A stretch of 64,000 nucleotides of DNA, taken from G963667145 sp963676515 [NCBI: Candidatus Cloacimonadota bacterium]. Lineage in GTDB: Bacteria > Cloacimonadota > Cloacimonadia > G963667145. The stretch lies in NCBI GenBank assembly GCA_963676515.1, contig OY781061.1, forward strand, positions 1,364,001-1,428,000, given 5' to 3'. Of this stretch, positions 50,673 through 60,444 are shown one piece after another. The notes beneath the pieces were generated by a model. It did not search any database. It was not told where the DNA came from and was given only the letters and a program-made list of their open reading frames with translations. Position 1 is the stretch's first letter, and each line of letters starts with the position of its first letter. Both the position numbers and the translations under genes were made by a program.

Positions 50673-51040
50673 AAGTTTTCCTCCAAGTAAGAGTATATTG
50701 AGTTGTTGGTTAAGTTGGTAGTAGAGTAGTCTTCAAAATAGTAGTTACCACTTATACTGCCTGCCACAGTGAAAAGCATAAAGCAGGCGGCGATAGTCAT
50801 TTTTTGCCACCAAAGATGTCCAAATTCGTAAGATTTGTTGAGTCGATGGGAAACAAATTGCCATCCTCCGACGGGAGCTGAGACAAGTTTTGGTCTGCTT
50901 ATTTTTGCCAAGTCTTGCAAAAATCTGAGTTTCTTTTGGCAACTTGGACAATTACTCAAGTGAGACACAAACTCTTTCCTTTTTTGCATATCTAACTCTT
51001 GATCATAAAATTTGTTTAGGTTTTGACAAATATTTTTCAT
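50669..51040 (-). CDS. Anti-sigma factor with zinc-finger domain
   Basis: A 123-aa membrane protein. The cytoplasmic N terminus carries a zf-HC2/ZAS motif, HLSNCPSC (H-x3-C-x2-C, residues about 28-35), which wraps an ECF sigma factor in related systems. One membrane segment follows (about 80-97), and a short periplasmic tail ends with YSYLEENL. ATGA overlaps join it to the ECF sigma gene upstream and the CnrX-like gene downstream, so it is the partner of that sigma factor. Confidence 0.85.
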   Translation of the reverse strand: MKNICQNLNKFYDQELDMQKRKEFVSHLSNCPSCQKKLRFLQDLAKISRPKLVSAPVGGWQFVSHRLNKSYEFGHLWWQKMTIAACFMLFTVAGSISGNYYFEDYSTTNLTNNSIYSYLEENL

Positions 51041-51618
51041 CGTTTCTCGCCTCCTTTATTTAGTTCAGCCGACATCGTTTCTATGTTTTCATCATCGCTG
51101 TAATCTGTAAGAGAGTTCAGATAGCCAAATTCCCTCAAAGATTTTAGTTCTTCTCGCAAAAAGTTTCGCACTCTGGTGAGGATGCTTTCGACAGCTTTAG
51201 CGGTTAATTCTGTGATTTCGGCAATTTGCTTGTAAGAGAATCCTTGGTAAGTTTTTAGATCGAAGACATCTCTGTCTTTTTGTTTCAAGAGAGTCAGAGC
51301 TTTTTCTATTTGTAATTTTAGGTACAGATTTCTGTCTTGGTGTTGGGTGCTGATGTGCAGATTTTCTTTGAGCGACCGCTCTTTTTTCTGTTTTTGCGTA
51401 TTGTCGATGATTAGATGATAAGTGGTTTTGTACAAGTAGCTTTTGGGGTAGTTTATCCTTTCAAACTCGGGGAAGATTTGCAAATAGGCGTTTTGCAAAA
51501 TATCTAAACTTTTTTCGTTGTTTCGCACTCTTTTTAGGATGTAGTGGTACAATAGTTTAGATGTTTGATTGTAAAAATCTTCAAACTCTTTTTGTTTTTT
51601 TATCTCTATTGTGCCCAA
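51037..51618 (-). CDS. ECF-family RNA polymerase sigma factor
   Basis: A 193-aa sigma-70 of the extracytoplasmic-function group. Region 2 is visible as LLYHYILKRVRNNEKSLDILQNAYLQIF (residues about 20-47) and region 4 as TYQGFSYKQIAEITELTAKAVESILTRVRNFLRE (about 137-170). It starts with TTG preceded by GGAGAAATT. It heads an operon sigma - anti-sigma - CnrX-like - Spy-like, which presumably senses envelope or metal stress and feeds back on itself. Target promoters are not identified. Confidence 0.88.
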   Translation of the reverse strand: MGTIEIKKQKEFEDFYNQTSKLLYHYILKRVRNNEKSLDILQNAYLQIFPEFERINYPKSYLYKTTYHLIIDNTQKQKKERSLKENLHISTQHQDRNLYLKLQIEKALTLLKQKDRDVFDLKTYQGFSYKQIAEITELTAKAVESILTRVRNFLREELKSLREFGYLNSLTDYSDDENIETMSAELNKGGEKR

Positions 51619-51810
51619 AATTTCTCCTAAGATTTTTTTGTAGATTGAGGTTAAAGTCGCTATAAATCCGATAGAGTCAAGCTATAAAAAATACCCTCAA
51701 TATTTATTGATTTTTGACAAAAAAAGAAATTTGACAAGTTGAAACTGATATAAAAAGTTGGGATTTATTAGTTTGAGTGTAATTTTAGTAATATTTTTTA
51801 AGGAGGCTAG

Positions 51811-53436
51811 ATGAAATCTTTTTGTGGCAATATTGTAGATCCTATTAGGAAGAAGATTTTCCCTGGTACTATAGAAGTAGATGAGGGGAAAATAGTAGCT
51901 ATTACAGAAGAAAAAGGTAAAAGTTACGACAACTTTCTGTTGCCAGGGTTCGTAGATTCTCACATTCATGTGGAGTCGTCGATGCTCACTCCTGGGGAGT
52001 TTGGTAGGGTGCTAGTGAGATTTGGCACTGTGGCGACTGTGTCTGATTGCCATGAGATAGCGAATGTCAAAGGTGTGGAAGCTGTGAAGTATATGCTTAG
52101 TGAAGCAAAGAAAACACCTCTAAAGATATATTTTAGCATACCATCGTGTGTGCCAGCTACAGAGTTTGACTCTTCGGGAGCAAGGCTAGATGCTCCAGCT
52201 TTGGAAGAGCTGATGAAGATGGATGAACTCAAATATTTGGGTGAGTTTATGGATTTCCCAGGAGTGGTGAACTCGACACCTCTGGTGCAAGCTAAGCTGG
52301 ATATGGCGAAAAAATATGGCAAGCTCATCGATGGACACGCTCCAGAGGCTCGTGGAGAGCAAGCGAAGAAATATGCAGATGCGGGAATCTCCACCGACCA
52401 TGAGTGCGTGACTCCAGAAGAGGCAATAGAGAAGATCGGCTATGGGATGAAGATACAAATTAGGCAAGGAGCAGCAGTAAAAAATTTCGATGACCTGATA
52501 CCTATTGCTCACGAGCATTACGAAAACTGTATGTTTTGCTCGGATGATTTGCATCCCGATATTTTGGTGCGTGGGCATATGAACCTTTTGGTGCAAAAGG
52601 CGATAAGACGAGGCATAGGGCTGTTCAAGGTGCTACAGATGGTGAGCGTGAATCCTGTGAAACATTATGGATTGGATGTAGGCTTATTGCAAGTGGGTGA
52701 CTCAGCTGACTTTATAGAGCTGGAAGATTTGCAATATTTTGAGGTGCTGCGGACGGTGATAGGCGGAGAGGTTGTCTATGAGCAGGGCAAGCAAATATTG
52801 CAATATCAAAAGCCTGAGCTGATAAACAACTTCGTGGCGGAGCTTCCTGCTAATCTGGATGTGCTAGCCAAAGAGGGCGAGATAAATGTGATTGAGCTAG
52901 TGAAAGACCAAGTTTTGACCAAATGGATTACGATGATTCCCAAAGTTGAAGGCGGGAAGTTAGTGTCCGACCCAGCTAGAGATTTGTTGAAGATGGTCAG
53001 TCTCAATCGCTATGAGGTGGGGGCGAAACCTGCCTTTTGTTTTGTGAAAGGATTCAACCTGCAAAAGGGAGCTATCGCTAGTAGTGTGGCACACGATAGT
53101 CACAATCTGCTGGCTATGGGCACGAACGACAAAGACATCTTGCGGGCTTTGCAGCTACTGATAGACAGTAAAGGTGGCGTCGCTTTCGTCGATGGAGAAC
53201 AAGAGTTCATCTTGCCTCTGCCAGTAGGTGGAGTGATGAGTGACCGCCCTTATGAAGAGGTGAGCAAAGCTTATGAGAGATTGGAGGAGCTCGGTAGAGA
53301 TGCTGGCACCGACCTTTTTTCTCCTTATATGAGTTTATCTTTTCTTACACTTTTGGTAATACCCGATTTAAAAATGAGCGACAAAGGTCTTTTTGATGCG
53401 GTGAATTTTCGTTTTGTAAAACTATATGCAGATTAA
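51811..53436 (+). CDS. ade: Adenine deaminase
   Basis: An amidohydrolase-fold adenine deaminase (AdeC type), 541 aa, converting adenine to hypoxanthine and ammonia. LPGFVDSHIHVESSML, VSDCHEIANVKG, LIDGHAPEARGEQ and ISTDHECVTPEEA are characteristic of the family metal sites. The C-terminal domain has ASSVAHDSHNLLAMGTN. AAGGAGGCTAG before the ATG is a strong ribosome site. It overlaps the BrkB-like gene by 11 bases. With the NCS2 permease it may allow purine salvage or catabolism. Confidence 0.95.
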   Translation: MKSFCGNIVDPIRKKIFPGTIEVDEGKIVAITEEKGKSYDNFLLPGFVDSHIHVESSMLTPGEFGRVLVRFGTVATVSDCHEIANVKGVEAVKYMLSEAKKTPLKIYFSIPSCVPATEFDSSGARLDAPALEELMKMDELKYLGEFMDFPGVVNSTPLVQAKLDMAKKYGKLIDGHAPEARGEQAKKYADAGISTDHECVTPEEAIEKIGYGMKIQIRQGAAVKNFDDLIPIAHEHYENCMFCSDDLHPDILVRGHMNLLVQKAIRRGIGLFKVLQMVSVNPVKHYGLDVGLLQVGDSADFIELEDLQYFEVLRTVIGGEVVYEQGKQILQYQKPELINNFVAELPANLDVLAKEGEINVIELVKDQVLTKWITMIPKVEGGKLVSDPARDLLKMVSLNRYEVGAKPAFCFVKGFNLQKGAIASSVAHDSHNLLAMGTNDKDILRALQLLIDSKGGVAFVDGEQEFILPLPVGGVMSDRPYEEVSKAYERLEELGRDAGTDLFSPYMSLSFLTLLVIPDLKMSDKGLFDAVNFRFVKLYAD

Positions 53437-54637
53437 ATTTTGGTCACAAAAGAAATTTTCAAGAATTAGAAAATCTTTTTTCGCCAAGCCACAGTGGAGA
53501 TATATCAATCTATTCCCTTTAGCTTTGCGGGGCTATATTCGCAATAATTGTCAATTTCATGCGTCGGCACTGACTCTTTATACTTTGCTGGGATTTGTAC
53601 CTATCTTGGCTTTGGCTTTCGGAGTAGCACAAGGTTTCGGTGTGAAAGAACTTCTGCAGGAGCAGATAATCGCCCAAGTGCCTCAGCAGGAGGTGATCTT
53701 ACAGAAAATTTTCACTTTTTCTCAAAACCTTTTGGAACGCACCAGAAGTGGGGTGATGATTAGCATTGGATTGGGGCTACTTTTCTGGAGTTTGCTGTCT
53801 ATATTGTGGCAAATGGAAAGCGTGTTCAACCAAATCTGGCAACTAAAAAAAAATAGAACGCTATCTAAAATGCTCACCGATTATCTTTCGGCGATGGTTA
53901 TTTTGCCCATTTTGTTTATTGCTTCCAGCAGTGCCAATATTTTTTTGAGCTCTCAGCTGAGCAAAATAATGTCTAAAGGCTATTTCGGGAAATTTTTTGA
54001 TTCAGCTTTGAGCATCCCGGCAAAAATATTTCCCTATTTCATCATCTGGGTTTTGTTCTCTTTTCTCTATGTTTATATGCCCAACAAAAAGGTTAAAATC
54101 GGCTATGCGATAGTGGCTGGTGTGATAGCAGGTTCTTTGTACCAGTTGACGCAGTTTTTTTACTTTTGGTTGCAGATTGGTCTGTCTTCTTACAATGCTA
54201 TCTACGGTAGTTTTGCCGCTATTCCGCTGTTTTTGATTTGGATGCGGACTAGTTGGATGATTATTTTGTATGGAGCGGAGTTTTCTTTTGCTTTGGAAAA
54301 CTATAATATCCATTACGGAGGAAACATCCAAAGAGAGATAAGTTTTCGGCAAACTTTTGTTTTGTCTAGTAAGATTATCCGCTTGATTTCCAAAAATTTC
54401 GATACCTTGCAGGGACTCACTGATTTAGAGTATCTGTGCAAAAAATTGCGTCTACAAAAAACTTTGGTACTTAATGTGATCGAGCATCTGGTGGAACTGG
54501 GGATACTGGTGCAGGTGAAAACCAGCAAAAGAGAAAAATACTACTATACTTTGGCGATGCCCCAAGAAAAGCTGACTAATAAACTTCTTTTAGATAAATT
54601 AGCTTCCAAAGGCGAGAATCGTCTGATAGCTGTCTAG
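53426..54637 (+). CDS. YihY/BrkB-family membrane protein
   Basis: A 403-aa protein of the YihY/virulence factor BrkB family. A polytopic core of about six helices spans residues 40-280, with HASALTLYTLLGFVPILALAFG near the start and FLIWMRTSWMIILYGAEFSFALEN at the end. The C-terminal 100 residues look like a winged-helix domain (QGLTDLEYLCKKLRLQKTLVLNVIEHL). Function is unsettled; the old ribonuclease BN label is not supported. It overlaps the end of the adenine deaminase gene. Confidence 0.85.
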   Translation: MQIKFWSQKKFSRIRKSFFAKPQWRYINLFPLALRGYIRNNCQFHASALTLYTLLGFVPILALAFGVAQGFGVKELLQEQIIAQVPQQEVILQKIFTFSQNLLERTRSGVMISIGLGLLFWSLLSILWQMESVFNQIWQLKKNRTLSKMLTDYLSAMVILPILFIASSSANIFLSSQLSKIMSKGYFGKFFDSALSIPAKIFPYFIIWVLFSFLYVYMPNKKVKIGYAIVAGVIAGSLYQLTQFFYFWLQIGLSSYNAIYGSFAAIPLFLIWMRTSWMIILYGAEFSFALENYNIHYGGNIQREISFRQTFVLSSKIIRLISKNFDTLQGLTDLEYLCKKLRLQKTLVLNVIEHLVELGILVQVKTSKREKYYYTLAMPQEKLTNKLLLDKLASKGENRLIAV

Positions 54638-54698
54638 CAGGAACATTTCAAAATATAATCTTAGATATCTATTTACAAAAAAACTATGCTTTTGAGTA

Positions 54699-54727
54699 TT
54701 GACACTTGGAAATTATGAGTGTTCTAT
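54699..54727 (+). promoter_or_regulatory. Possible sigma-70 promoter of rpoD
   Basis: TTGACA at 54699-54704, 17 bases, then TTCTAT at 54722-54727, about 18 bases before the rpoD ATG, which would give a very short 5' leader. The -10 matches consensus at only three of six positions. Confidence 0.35.
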
Positions 54728-54745
54728 CCCAAAAAAAGAGGTATA

Positions 54746-56488
54746 ATGAAAATATATTCTAAATACATCAAAAAAATCGTTGCTCGTTGCAAAAGGTATA
54801 AAGAAAATTATATTACTTATAAAGATTTGCACGAAATCTTGCCTAAAGATCCCCTCTTCATCGATTCTGTAGATGAGATTATCGAGGAGCTGGCAGCCAA
54901 GGGTATAATGACTGTTGATGAGACATCGGTGAAAGAGACAAGAGAGCAGATAAAGGTCAAAGAGACCCAAAAAAAACGCCGCATAGAAAGATTTGATGAT
55001 GCGGTGAAGATGTATTTGAAAGAGATAGGCAAGATACCTCTATTGGACAAACAAGGCGAGGTGGAGCTATCCAAGAAGATCGAGTCTGGTCAAAATAAGA
55101 TAAACAAGTTTATTTTCATTTCTGGAAGTACTCTCAAAGAGTTCCAAAACTTCAAAGTTCGTTATCTGGAAGGTAGGATCAAGCTGGAGCAAATTTTGAA
55201 GCTGAATTTTGAGAGCTGGATGGATAAGGAACGGACTGACCAAACTTTTGAAGAGTTTTCTAAAAATTTGGCGAAGATAGATAAAAAATTTAAGCAGATC
55301 GGTGTGATGCTGGATAAGTACAAAAATGTGGAAGAGAAAGAACAGCAAAAGATCGACAAAGAGATAGAGAAGATTAGAGAAAAAATAGTAGAAATCTATG
55401 AGATGATGAAGTTCAATAAAAAAATGGTTTCTCGTGCTATTTATCGGATTAACTCTTTGGCAGAGAGGATTATCGAGAGTAAACAGACTATTCGCGAGAT
55501 TGCGAAGGTTAAGACTTACACGGTTAATGAAATATGCTCTTTTGGACGGCAAGCACAGAAGTCCCAAGAAGAGTACAAGGCTGTGGAGAAAGAGACAGGC
55601 GTGGATGCCGAGGTTTTTGTAGAGGTGCTGAGGAAGATAAAAAATGCTAGACGGAAGATGCGGAGAGTGGAGCTGGAGACGAAGCTCAGGTCGCCAGAGA
55701 TGCTGGATATTTTAGAGAAAATCAACAAAGGTGAGCGAACTAAAGAAATCTCTAAGAATAAGATGATAGAAGCGAATGTGAAGCTGGTAATAAGTATCGC
55801 TAAGAGGTATAACAACAAGGGTTTAGACTTTTTGGATTTGATACAAGAAGGGAATCACGGGCTGATGAATGCCGTGGAGAAGTACGATTACCGCAAGGGG
55901 TACAAGTTCTCGACCTACGCTACTTGGTGGATTAGGCAATCTATCAGTAGAGCTATTGCCGACCAAGCCAAGACGATCAGGATTCCTGTGCATATGATAG
56001 AGTTGATAAACAAGCTCAACAGGACGCAGAGGCGATTGGAACAAAAGTTAGGGCGGAAGCCGTATATTAAAGAGGTGGCTGCGGAGTTGGAGCTGGCACC
56101 CGAGAAGGTGAAGACGATTATGTCTTTCACGCCGGACACTGTGTCGCTGGATAAGCCCGTGGGTAACGATTCTAGTGAAGACACAATTTTGAGTGATTTT
56201 ATCGAAGATTCTAGCACTATTGCCCCAGAGCGGGTGGCTGAGCGGACATTGCTGAAAAAGCAGATAGATGAGGTGCTGCGGACTCTTACTCCTCGGGAGG
56301 AGAAGATTTTAAGGCTTCGCTTCGGGATTGATGATGGTTATCATAGGACTTTGGAAGAGGTCGGTAGCATTTTCAATGTGACCAGAGAGCGGATACGGCA
56401 GATAGAGAATAAGGCTTTGATAAAGCTGCGGCATCCCACACGGATACATCTGTTGCAGAAGTTTATAGATAATTATAATATTAAATAG
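54746..56488 (+). CDS. rpoD: Primary RNA polymerase sigma factor RpoD
   Basis: The housekeeping sigma-70, 580 aa. Region 1.1 is the first 60 residues ([17 protein letters not shown]), region 1.2 follows near residue 90 ([19 protein letters not shown]), then a long non-conserved insert (about 125-330). Region 2 is [20 protein letters not shown] then [20 protein letters not shown] and [20 protein letters not shown]; region 4 ends with [23 protein letters not shown] at 54746, five bases after AGAGG, is preferred to the GTG at 54719. It is followed by a terminator. Confidence 0.96.
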   Translation: MKIYSKYIKKIVARCKRYKENYITYKDLHEILPKDPLFIDSVDEIIEELAAKGIMTVDETSVKETREQIKVKETQKKRRIERFDDAVKMYLKEIGKIPLLDKQGEVELSKKIESGQNKINKFIFISGSTLKEFQNFKVRYLEGRIKLEQILKLNFESWMDKERTDQTFEEFSKNLAKIDKKFKQIGVMLDKYKNVEEKEQQKIDKEIEKIREKIVEIYEMMKFNKKMVSRAIYRINSLAERIIESKQTIREIAKVKTYTVNEICSFGRQAQKSQEEYKAVEKETGVDAEVFVEVLRKIKNARRKMRRVELETKLRSPEMLDILEKINKGERTKEISKNKMIEANVKLVISIAKRYNNKGLDFLDLIQEGNHGLMNAVEKYDYRKGYKFSTYATWWIRQSISRAIADQAKTIRIPVHMIELINKLNRTQRRLEQKLGRKPYIKEVAAELELAPEKVKTIMSFTPDTVSLDKPVGNDSSEDTILSDFIEDSSTIAPERVAERTLLKKQIDEVLRTLTPREEKILRLRFGIDDGYHRTLEEVGSIFNVTRERIRQIENKALIKLRHPTRIHLLQKFIDNYNIK

Positions 56489-56496
56489 TTTGTGAG

Positions 56497-56524
56497 AAAC
56501 CGCCTTTTTTGGGCGGTTTTTTTT
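56497..56524 (+). terminator. Rho-independent terminator after rpoD
   Basis: Arms AAACCGCC (56497-56504) and GGCGGTTT (56512-56519) with a T-rich loop, followed by a T-run. Confidence 0.92.
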
Positions 56525-56561
56525 GTTAAAAAAATAAGTGTAACGAAAGAAAATTTATTTA

Positions 56562-56787
56562 TTACCTTTCTTGTTTTACTGATAAAAAAGAAAGGTAACG
56601 CCAAAGAAAAAAGTCAAAGTCATAAACCTCAATTCTAACTTGCAAAACTACCTTCACAGTGGCTGTAATTCGGGCTTAAATTCTTTTACAGCAAGTCTAA
56701 ATAAGAGACCTAAGCTCTGCCATACAGCCACTAACTCAGTTTTTTAAAGCAAGTTCACGAATATCGGCTTGAATGACTTGCTAGCCC
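56562..56787 (+). repeat. Dispersed repeat A, copy 2 (~226 bp)
   Basis: Near-identical to 3647-3873 over its full length, in the same orientation on the plus strand, with the same terminal 11-bp inverted repeat and internal AGTGGCTGT/ACAGCCACT pair. Differences are scattered substitutions and single-base indels. Confidence 0.88.
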
Positions 56788-57196
56788 AGCCAATCCCTGC
56801 GGGACTCTTTGGGCTTGTGCTTCTTTACTAGCTAGAGCGAATTTGGGGCGGTGTCGTGGTGGCGGTCTTACCTGCTAGGTAGGATGGGGACTCTCTCCGC
56901 TTCACGGGCTAGAGCCAGAGATTAAACCATTATCTGTAGAACTGCAAAACTAACTCTATAGAAAATCATATCGCTAAGAAGAACTCTCGGAGGTGCTCTT
57001 TACCACGGAACTCCGTAAATACCTCACGCAACCCTCTGGCGTCTTGAAGCGGAGCGGTTTTCTTTTCTCCTCTATCTTTTCTTTGAGCGTTTAAAGAAAA
57101 GATGGAGTCCAGCTGAAGGCTAAAAAGCAGCGACTCCATAGGAAAAAGAACCTGCGAAAGCAGTCATCTGTCTCCTCTGTGTTCCCACTAGCCCTC

Positions 57197-57466
57197 ATTC
57201 CCGCGGACGCGGGAATCCATTCTCTTTAGCTTGCTCTCCTGACGGAGGGTCTTACTTTTCCCTTTGGTTGACCAAAGCGAAAAGTAACAAAAGGTAAAAT
57301 CAAAATACCAAAGCTGTAAGCTAAATTCTAAACCGAGCTCGCACGCTGAAAGGCTTGTGCTAGAAATCATAATTGTCTTAATAGAGGTGATATAGCACTT
57401 CGTCGTCAGCGTAGCTCTGGGCGGTCAACGAATTTTACGCATTCCGCTTTAAGTATTTGCTAGCCC
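57197..57466 (+). repeat. Dispersed repeat B with REP-like leader, copy 3
   Basis: Starts with attcccgcggacgcgggaat (57197-57216) and runs through GACGGAGGGT, CTTTGGTTGACCAAAG and GCTTTAAGTATTTGCTAGCCC. It matches 22001-22270 almost throughout. The loop of the leading palindrome differs (GGAC versus GAAA). Confidence 0.88.
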
Positions 57467-57485
57467 GTCCCATCCTTTTTTATCG

Positions 57486-57573
57486 CTCCCAAGCTCCAGC
57501 TTGGGAGTGTATATGTTTCAATAAATTGACTGTATGTTTTGTTTCGTATGCATTCCCAAGTAAAACTTGGGAA
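57486..57573. repeat. Two CCCAAG..CTTGGG palindromes
   Basis: CTCCCAAGCT-CC-AGCTTGGGAG at 57486-57507 and TTCCCAAG-TAAAA-CTTGGGAA at 57553-57573, the same family as 22525-22546 and 22634-22655. Confidence 0.75.
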
Positions 57574-57613
57574 CGAGGAAAAAGAAGAAAAATAAGACAC
57601 CGCCCCATCATCC

Positions 57614-57642
57614 GTAGAGACGCCCAAATTGGGCGTCTCTAC
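57614..57642. repeat. 29-base palindrome, GAGACGCCC family
   Basis: 13-base arms GTAGAGACGCCCA / TGGGCGTCTCTAC around AAT. A shorter relative with arms AAGACGCAAAA / TTTTGCGTCTT is at 22728-22749, inside a broken element B. Confidence 0.8.
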
Positions 57643-58114
57643 CATCATACCACTCGTTTTGTGTTACTACCCAGCCCTCATTCCCGCGGACGCGAGAATC
57701 CATTCTCTCACACGATGCTATCAAGAGGCAGGGTAGGTATCACTTTTGGCATAAGTTTGAGCATAAGAAAAAACCAGTATCTATTCGCCGTCAGACGACA
57801 CTCCTCAGTACACAACAAAGCTTATGGACATTACACGGAAGGAGCTCTACTCCGTTGGTTCGCCTCACTCTCCTCTCGCCGCCCTTATAAGCGAGTTTAT
57901 GCCAAAAGGAACTTTTCTTTTTGTTTCGGTTTTTCCTTTGGTTACAAAAGAAAAATGAAAACCACTCTGGTAAGAGAGCAAGCCGAGAAAAAACAAAATT
58001 ACGCCGAAAGCGATAAATGCCAAAAAAATCTCTTGACCTTTTTTTTATCGTGTTTAGTTTTCGGGAATATTAACGAAAGTATTATGCATTCGACAAATAA
58101 GGAGTGTGACAAAA

Positions 58115-60145
58115 ATGAAAGAGACTCGTAATTTTTTTTTGGTGGGCGGACAAGGTGCTGGTAAGACTACCTTTTGTGAACAGGTGCTGGCAAATGCTGG
58201 CGTGATTGGGCGAGCTGGCAATGTGGCAGAGGGGAACACGGTGATGGATTTCTCGGCTCAAGAGATAGAGCAGGGGAGTTCTATAAACCTGTCGCTGGCT
58301 CAGTTTGACTGGAAAGGCACGAAAGTGAATTTGCTAGATACGCCGGGGAATCCCGACTTTGTGGGCGAGCAGATGGTGGCTACCAAAGCCGCTGAGTCGG
58401 CGGTAATCTTCGCCAGTGCTAGTGCTGGCTATCAGGCTAGTTTGGAGCTGGCTATCGGCAAGCTGGAAGTGATACCCGAGGTTTGCAAAGCTATCGTCAT
58501 CAATAAGATGGATCAGAAAGATGCCGACTTCGATGCTGTATTGCAGCAGATCAAGCAGCATTCCAACCTGTCACCTGCTCCGATTTGCATTCCCATCGGT
58601 CAAGGAGCTAATTTCCAAGGAGTAGTGCATCTCATACGGCAAAAGGCTTACATCGATGGCAAGGAGCAACCGATACCCGCAGAGATGAAATCTAAGGCAC
58701 AGGAAGCTTTGGATATGCTCAATGAGGCTGTGGCTCAGACATCTGAGCAGATATTGGATATCTATTTGGAAAAGGGCGAACTAGACCAAGAGCAGCTGCT
58801 GCAAGGGCTGAAAGATGGTATCCGAGAGGGACAGATCACACCGGTGTTTGCTTGTGCAGCTAGTCAGGACAAGGCAGTGGGGGTGACTCTGGACTGTTTG
58901 ATCAGGGAGTTGCCATCGCCACTGGAAGATAATAAGATTAAAGTGCTAAAAGATGGGCAACCGACTTTGGTGGACGCCGATGAGAACGCACCGACGCTTG
59001 CTTATATCTACAAATCTATTTCGGAAGAGTCGGTAGGCACGGTTTGTTTCGTGCGAGTGATGTGTGGCAAGTTGTGCTCGGGGCAAACTCTCTATGTGCC
59101 AGAGATAGGGAAAAAAGTGAAGATTGGCTCATTGCACAAGACAGTAGGCAAGAAGCGGAAAGAGGTGCAAGAGCTGAGTGCGGGGCAATTGGGAGTGTTG
59201 GTGAAGCTCAAAGATTGCCAAAGCCTGAACACTTTAACGCAAGACGATAGTTTGCAGGTCAGACCGCCAATGTTGCCATCACCGTATGTCTGGAGGACTA
59301 TCGTAGCGGAGTCGCAGGACGATGAGAACAAGCTGGGTGAGGTGTTGGAGAAGGTGTTGCAAGAGGACAAGACGCTGCATCTGGATTACAACGAAAAGAC
59401 TCGCCAGTCGGTGCTATCGGGCATCAGCCTGACTCAGCTGGAGATGCTCAAGAAGAAGCTGAGCGATGTTTACGGCGTGAAGTGTAACCTGTGTGAGCCG
59501 AGAGTGCCTTATATGGAGACGATCAACAAGAATGCACAGAGCCATTATCGGCACAAGAAGCAGTCGGGTGGTCGCGGTCAGTTTGCGGAGGTTTACTTTC
59601 GAATATCGCCAGTGAAGAGGGGTGAGGGCTTCAAGTTCAAATCTTCGATAGTGGGTGGTGTGATACCCAGAGGTTTCATCCCAGCTATCGAAAAAGGTCT
59701 GAAGGAGACTGTCGCCAAAGGTATCGTGGCTGGTTATCCCGTTACGGATGTTATGGCGGAGGTGTATGATGGCTCTTATCATGCGGTGGATTCCAGCGAA
59801 GCAGCTTTTAAGACAGCGGCGTCAATGGCTCTCAAAGAAGGCTTTATGTCGGCTCAGCCAGTGATATTGGAGCCTATCCATACCGTGCAGATCAATATTC
59901 CTGCCGAGTATATGGGCGATGTCATCAGCGATTTGTCGTCTCGTCGCGGGATGGTCAGTGGGATGAACCAAAAAGGGAAGAACCAAATAATAGAGGCGGC
60001 GTTGCCACTTTCGGAACTTTTTAGTTATTTCCCTATACTAAAATCTCTGACTCAAGGTAGAGGTAGGTTTGTGCAGGAGTTTTCGCACTATCAGATAATG
60101 CAACCAGATTTGGCTAAAAAATTGATAGAGCAGAAAGATAACTAG
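58115..60145 (+). CDS. EF-G-like translational GTPase (paralogue)
   Basis: A 676-aa EF-G-like GTPase, one of the paralogues often called EF-G2 or elongation factor G-like. The P-loop is GGQGAGKTT (residues 11-19) rather than the canonical AHIDAGKTT, switch-region EIEQGSSINLSLA replaces ERGITI, and DTPGNPDF and NKMDQKD are present. Domains III-V follow (SGGRGQFAEVYFRISP, GFIPAIEKGLKE, DLSSRRGMVSGM). These paralogues can differ from FusA in activity, and their job is often unknown. ATG at 58115, ten bases after GGAG, is preferred to the GTG at 58106. It stands alone between island 3 and tRNA-Leu. Confidence 0.88.
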   Translation: MKETRNFFLVGGQGAGKTTFCEQVLANAGVIGRAGNVAEGNTVMDFSAQEIEQGSSINLSLAQFDWKGTKVNLLDTPGNPDFVGEQMVATKAAESAVIFASASAGYQASLELAIGKLEVIPEVCKAIVINKMDQKDADFDAVLQQIKQHSNLSPAPICIPIGQGANFQGVVHLIRQKAYIDGKEQPIPAEMKSKAQEALDMLNEAVAQTSEQILDIYLEKGELDQEQLLQGLKDGIREGQITPVFACAASQDKAVGVTLDCLIRELPSPLEDNKIKVLKDGQPTLVDADENAPTLAYIYKSISEESVGTVCFVRVMCGKLCSGQTLYVPEIGKKVKIGSLHKTVGKKRKEVQELSAGQLGVLVKLKDCQSLNTLTQDDSLQVRPPMLPSPYVWRTIVAESQDDENKLGEVLEKVLQEDKTLHLDYNEKTRQSVLSGISLTQLEMLKKKLSDVYGVKCNLCEPRVPYMETINKNAQSHYRHKKQSGGRGQFAEVYFRISPVKRGEGFKFKSSIVGGVIPRGFIPAIEKGLKETVAKGIVAGYPVTDVMAEVYDGSYHAVDSSEAAFKTAASMALKEGFMSAQPVILEPIHTVQINIPAEYMGDVISDLSSRRGMVSGMNQKGKNQIIEAALPLSELFSYFPILKSLTQGRGRFVQEFSHYQIMQPDLAKKLIEQKDN

Positions 60146-60279
60146 TGAGATGATTTCATTTTTTTCTCAATAAAATATTGTCCCTTGTTGTTTTATCGTT
60201 TTGCCAAAAAATTGTTTGACAGCAAGGGGCTGTCTTAAAATGTGGACTGGTAGTAGCTTTGTCTACCGGATGTAAAAGG

Positions 60280-60365
60280 GCGAGAGTGGTGAAATTGGTA
60301 AACGCACTGGATTTAGGATCCAGCGAGCTATGCTCTTGGGGGTTCAAGTCCCCCCTCTCGCACCA
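60280..60365 (+). tRNA. tRNA-Leu (TAG)
   Basis: Acceptor GCGAGAG/CTCTCGC, anticodon stem CTGGA/TCCAG with loop TTTAGGA (anticodon TAG), a long variable arm (CGAGCTATGCTCTTG), T-arm GGTTCAAGTCC and encoded CCA. 86 bases, the class II size expected for leucine. Confidence 0.95.
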
Positions 60366-60444
60366 ATTTTCTTATTTATCTATTTTTTTCTGTCGGTAGT
60401 AGAGGACATTTTTATGATTTTAGATGCAGGAGTTAGGAGTTTTG

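Larger units (their letters stand above)
56525..58090. other. Repeat island 3 (no gene)
   Basis: About 1.5 kb of repeats between rpoD and the EF-G paralogue. In order: element A (56562-56787), a GCGGTCTTACCTGCTAGGTA block (about 56862-56882; also near 22487), unexplained sequence 56900-57180, the REP-like leader plus element B (57197-57466), TTCCCAAG palindromes (57486-57507, 57553-57573), a 29-base palindrome (57614-57642), a diverged REP (57680-57699) with its CACACGATGC flank, then unique DNA. A 224-aa open frame (57457-58131) and a 62-aa reverse frame run through the repeats and are rejected. Confidence 0.8.

Noticed and set aside
51619-51810. Purine riboswitch before adenine deaminase
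   Set aside because: The leader has only AT-rich sequence with TTGACA motifs and lacks the conserved three-way-junction bases.
57457-58131. 224-aa open frame in island 3
   Set aside because: It runs through element B, CCCAAG palindromes, the 29-base palindrome and a REP, has no ribosome site or family pattern, and overlaps the true EF-G start.
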